Part shown: piece by piece, positions 61,959 to 64,000 of the stretch
How positions within the stretch are numbered: position 1 is the first letter of the stretch
Layout: every line of letters starts with the position of its first letter
Source: Cyanobium usitatum str. Tous
Lineage (GTDB): Bacteria > Cyanobacteriota > Cyanobacteriia > PCC-6307 > Cyanobiaceae
Assembly (NCBI RefSeq): GCF_963920485.1
Contig: NZ_OY986431.1
Location: 868,001-932,000, forward strand
Reading direction: 5' to 3'
DNA length: 64,000 nucleotides
Notes under the pieces: model-generated
What the model was told of the DNA's origin: nothing
Seen by the model: the letters and a program-made list of their open reading frames with translations, nothing else
Database searches by the model: none
Position numbers and translations under genes: made by a program

Positions 61959-62198
61959 TCAGCCGAGCGCACGGATCGTCGCCGCAGACCCACGACTGAT
62001 CAGGGTGAGGGGGCGGTTTTCGTCCTGCTTGAGCGCCAGGTAGTGGATGTCCTGCCAATGCAGGATTCCCTCAAGCTCCCCCACACCCAGCACCTGGACC
62101 GCCACCGGGGTTTTGTGGCGAATCAGATCCTGCAAATGCCGAATGCTGGGTTGCGAGGTATCGAGGGCGGTGGTCCGCTTCTCGAAAAAGCTCTGCAT
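61959..62198 (-). CDS. hfq: Hfq-like Sm protein, cyanobacterial type
   Basis: 79 residues. Sm fold: QPSIRHLQDLIRHKTPVAVQ, VLGVGELEGILHWQDIHYLA and LTLISRGSAATIRAL match cyanobacterial Hfq, which lacks the canonical RNA-binding residues and instead acts with pilus ATPase in model strains. Its place divergent from dapF (12 bp between starts) is the conserved picocyanobacterial arrangement. Start ATG at 62198. Confidence 0.88.
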   Translation of the reverse strand: MQSFFEKRTTALDTSQPSIRHLQDLIRHKTPVAVQVLGVGELEGILHWQDIHYLALKQDENRPLTLISRGSAATIRALG

Positions 62199-62209
62199 AA
62201 GATCTAGCT

Positions 62210-63343
62210 GTGGCTGCGCTCGCCCCCATCGTGCTCCAGTTCAGCAAATATCAAGGCCTGGGAAATGATTTCCTCATGCTTGATGGCAGGGGAGCCTCCA
62301 GCACTGATGCCAGCTACGGCCTCACCTCGGAACGGATCCAGCGTCTGTGTGACCGCCGCTTCGGCGTTGGCGCTGACGGGGTGATCCTGGCCCTGCCGCC
62401 CCGGCAGGGCGGTGAGTTGCGCATGCGGATCTTCAATGCCGATGGCACGGAGCCGGAGATGTGTGGCAATGGCATGCGCTGCCTGGCCCGCTTCCTGGCC
62501 GATAGCGATGGCGATCTTCCCGGGCGGCAATGGCAGATCGAAACCTTGGCGGGCCGCATCGTTCCCGAGCTGCTTCAGGACGGCAGCATCCGAGTCGACA
62601 TGGGAGCCCCCTTTCTCGACCCTGAATCCATTCCCACCACCTTGGCTTGTGGCGAAAACGGGCTGGCCCAGGGCAACTTGGAAGTGGCTGGCAGCTCGTT
62701 TGCGGTCGGGGCGGCCGGCATGGGCAATCCCCACGTTGTGATCCCCGTTGACGACGTTGAGGCGGTGGATTTGGAGCGTTACGGCGCGGCATTCGAGGTT
62801 CACCCCGCCTTCCCCGCCCGCACCAACGTTCATTTCGTCCAGGTAATCAGTCCCACTCACCTGGTGATGCGGGTGTGGGAGCGCGGTGCGGGTCCCACCT
62901 TGGCCTGCGGCACCGGCGCTTGCGCCACCCTCGTTGTGGCCCATCTGTTGGGGCTGGCTGAGCGCTGCGCGCGCCTCGACCTCCCAGGTGGTCCCCTGGA
63001 AATTGATTGGGATCAAGCCAGTGGACATGTGTTTATGGCGGGCCCCGCTGTGGCTGTTTTTGACGGCGTCGTGACCCCCGAGCTCTGGGGTGATGAGCCC
63101 TTTGAACTCGAGGCCGCCGCTCCGGTGCAACAGCAACCAGATGCTTCGCCTGCAGTCGACTGCGCCAGCGTCTGCACCAATGGCTGCATCCGGCCTGAAG
63201 CCTGCCCTTCAGCGGAAGCCCGGGCCCGGGTTGATGCCCTGCTCAACGGCAGCTCCCTCGACGACCTGGTGGCCTTGGCCACCAATTCCCTTGAATCGCG
63301 GATTCGCTCCCGCTTTGACCGGGATGCTTCCCAGGGAAGTTAG
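62210..63343 (+). CDS. dapF: Diaminopimelate epimerase with Cys-containing C-terminal extension
   Basis: 377 residues, GTG start at 62210. Converts LL- to meso-diaminopimelate for lysine and peptidoglycan. The two catalytic Cys are in EMCGNGMRCLARFL (about 86) and TLACGTGACATLVVAHLL (about 231). The normal enzyme ends near residue 295; about 80 extra residues follow with a C-x3-C-x3-C-x5-C cluster (DCASVCTNGCIRPEAC). The cysteine desulfurase gene starts at the next base. Confidence 0.95.
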   Translation: MAALAPIVLQFSKYQGLGNDFLMLDGRGASSTDASYGLTSERIQRLCDRRFGVGADGVILALPPRQGGELRMRIFNADGTEPEMCGNGMRCLARFLADSDGDLPGRQWQIETLAGRIVPELLQDGSIRVDMGAPFLDPESIPTTLACGENGLAQGNLEVAGSSFAVGAAGMGNPHVVIPVDDVEAVDLERYGAAFEVHPAFPARTNVHFVQVISPTHLVMRVWERGAGPTLACGTGACATLVVAHLLGLAERCARLDLPGGPLEIDWDQASGHVFMAGPAVAVFDGVVTPELWGDEPFELEAAAPVQQQPDASPAVDCASVCTNGCIRPEACPSAEARARVDALLNGSSLDDLVALATNSLESRIRSRFDRDASQGS

Positions 63344-64000
63344 GTGGGTCATTCGGGCAGTCGGGTGCCAGCACTGGCTAGCTACTTCGACACAAGCGCC
63401 ACCACTCCCACCGCTACTGAGGTGCTGGAGGCAATGGCCCTTGCCCAGGCCACGGCCTGGGCTAACCCCTCAAGCCTCCACGCCCCTGGCCTTGCAGCAG
63501 CAGAGCAGCTCGAACGCTCGCGCCTGAGCCTGGCCGAGGGGCTGGGCTGCGAGCTCGATGAACTGGTGGTGACCTCCGGTGGCACCGAGGCCATTCATCT
63601 GGCCCTGCTCGGTGCTGCTGCTGGCCTCACCCCCGGCCGGTTGGTGATATCGGCGGTCGAGCATCCCGCCACGCTGGCGGCAGCTGCCCAGCTGGAGCAG
63701 CGCGGTTGGAGCGTCCAAACCGTGCCGGTGGATAGGCAGGGATTACTTGATCTCGATGCCCTCGCTGGCTTGCTAGCGCCTCCAACCCGTTTGGTCTCGG
63801 TGATCTGGGGGCAAAACGAGGTTGGCAGCCTCCAGCCGATTGAGGCGATCGGGGCACTTTGCCGGCGGGCGGGGGTGCTGCTGCATGTTGATGCGGTGCA
63901 GGTTCTGGGCCACCTGCCGATCACTTTTCGCCAGCTGCCCATTGATTTGTTGAGTGGGGCGGCTCACAAGCTGCAGGGACCAAGGGGGGTTGGCTTGCTG
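63344..64000 (+). CDS. Cysteine desulfurase (NifS/IscS-like), 5' part
   Basis: At least 219 codons, runs off the right edge. Fold-type I PLP enzyme: YFDTSATTPTATEVLEAM at the N-terminus, VTSGGTEAIHLALLGAA (PLP phosphate), WGQNEVGSLQPIEAIGALCR, LLHVDAVQVLGHLP and the PLP lysine in LLSGAAHKLQGPRGVG at the edge. It makes persulfide sulfur from cysteine for Fe-S clusters or thio-compounds. Start GTG at 63344 directly after the dapF stop, or GTG at 63365. Confidence 0.92.
   Translation, partial: MGHSGSRVPALASYFDTSATTPTATEVLEAMALAQATAWANPSSLHAPGLAAAEQLERSRLSLAEGLGCELDELVVTSGGTEAIHLALLGAAAGLTPGRLVISAVEHPATLAAAAQLEQRGWSVQTVPVDRQGLLDLDALAGLLAPPTRLVSVIWGQNEVGSLQPIEAIGALCRRAGVLLHVDAVQVLGHLPITFRQLPIDLLSGAAHKLQGPRGVGLL

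Noticed and set aside
1-64000. CRISPR array, prophage or rRNA operon
   Set aside because: No regular direct repeats with spacers, no phage structural genes and no rRNA-like sequence were seen anywhere in the window.

Overview
The window is chromosomal DNA from a GC-rich picocyanobacterium of the Cyanobium / freshwater-brackish Synechococcus type. This is inferred from gene content: two high-light-inducible (Hli) proteins, dnaK3-dnaJ3 with a DUF3110 gene, a cyanobacterial Hfq beside dapF, a DUF1257 (Ycf35-like) protein, a PAP/fibrillin protein, DesA, DUF1651, a Nif11-domain peptide and a DUF4912 protein. No rRNA, tRNA or CRISPR array was recognised.

Left part (1-30.6 kb) is mostly core genome, densely packed with many 1-30 bp overlaps. 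It holds pstA(partial)-pstC; dnaK3-dnaJ3-DUF3110-murQ; mtnP; a cyclophilin; ribBA; argC and purN (convergent, overlapping); an M61 peptidase and a PGRP-type amidase; pgi; recQ; hli copy 1; a TerB-like protein; a small ORF coupled to a Nif11 protein; a GNAT; TspO-like and rhomboid membrane proteins; a PPC-glutaredoxin fusion; a PfkB kinase; a VOC protein; fibrillin; hli copy 2; desA; a Kv-type potassium channel; and a GAF-PAS-GGDEF-EAL protein.

Middle part (about 30.6-51 kb) is looser and accessory. It begins with about 470 bp of non-coding, hairpin-rich DNA. Next come a minus-strand operon (MerR regulator, vWA protein, two small unknown ORFs), a small-alarmone-hydrolase-like HD enzyme, long sparse intergenic DNA with DUF1651 and DUF389 genes, and an IS256-family element abutting a truncated sigma factor. 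Beyond these lie a methyltransferase, an EVE-HNH putative restriction nuclease, hipBA, SelO, an L,D-transpeptidase, and a run of GT2 glycosyltransferase, GH57 protein and sulfotransferase.

Right part (51-64 kb) returns to housekeeping and conserved genes: an SDR, an SPFH/prohibitin protein, a PLP racemase overlapping a DUF1611 gene, a GAF-GGDEF protein with a degenerate active site, a pterin dehydratase, an aldose-epimerase-like protein, DUF4912, leuS, hfq divergent from dapF, and a cysteine desulfurase running off the edge.

Functional themes are phosphate uptake, protein quality control (DnaK3/DnaJ3, cyclophilin, M61, rhomboid, SPFH), cell-wall recycling and remodelling (murQ, amidase, LDT), high-light response (hli, desA, fibrillin), nucleotide and cyclic-di-GMP signalling, and a defence / toxin-antitoxin / transposon zone in the middle.
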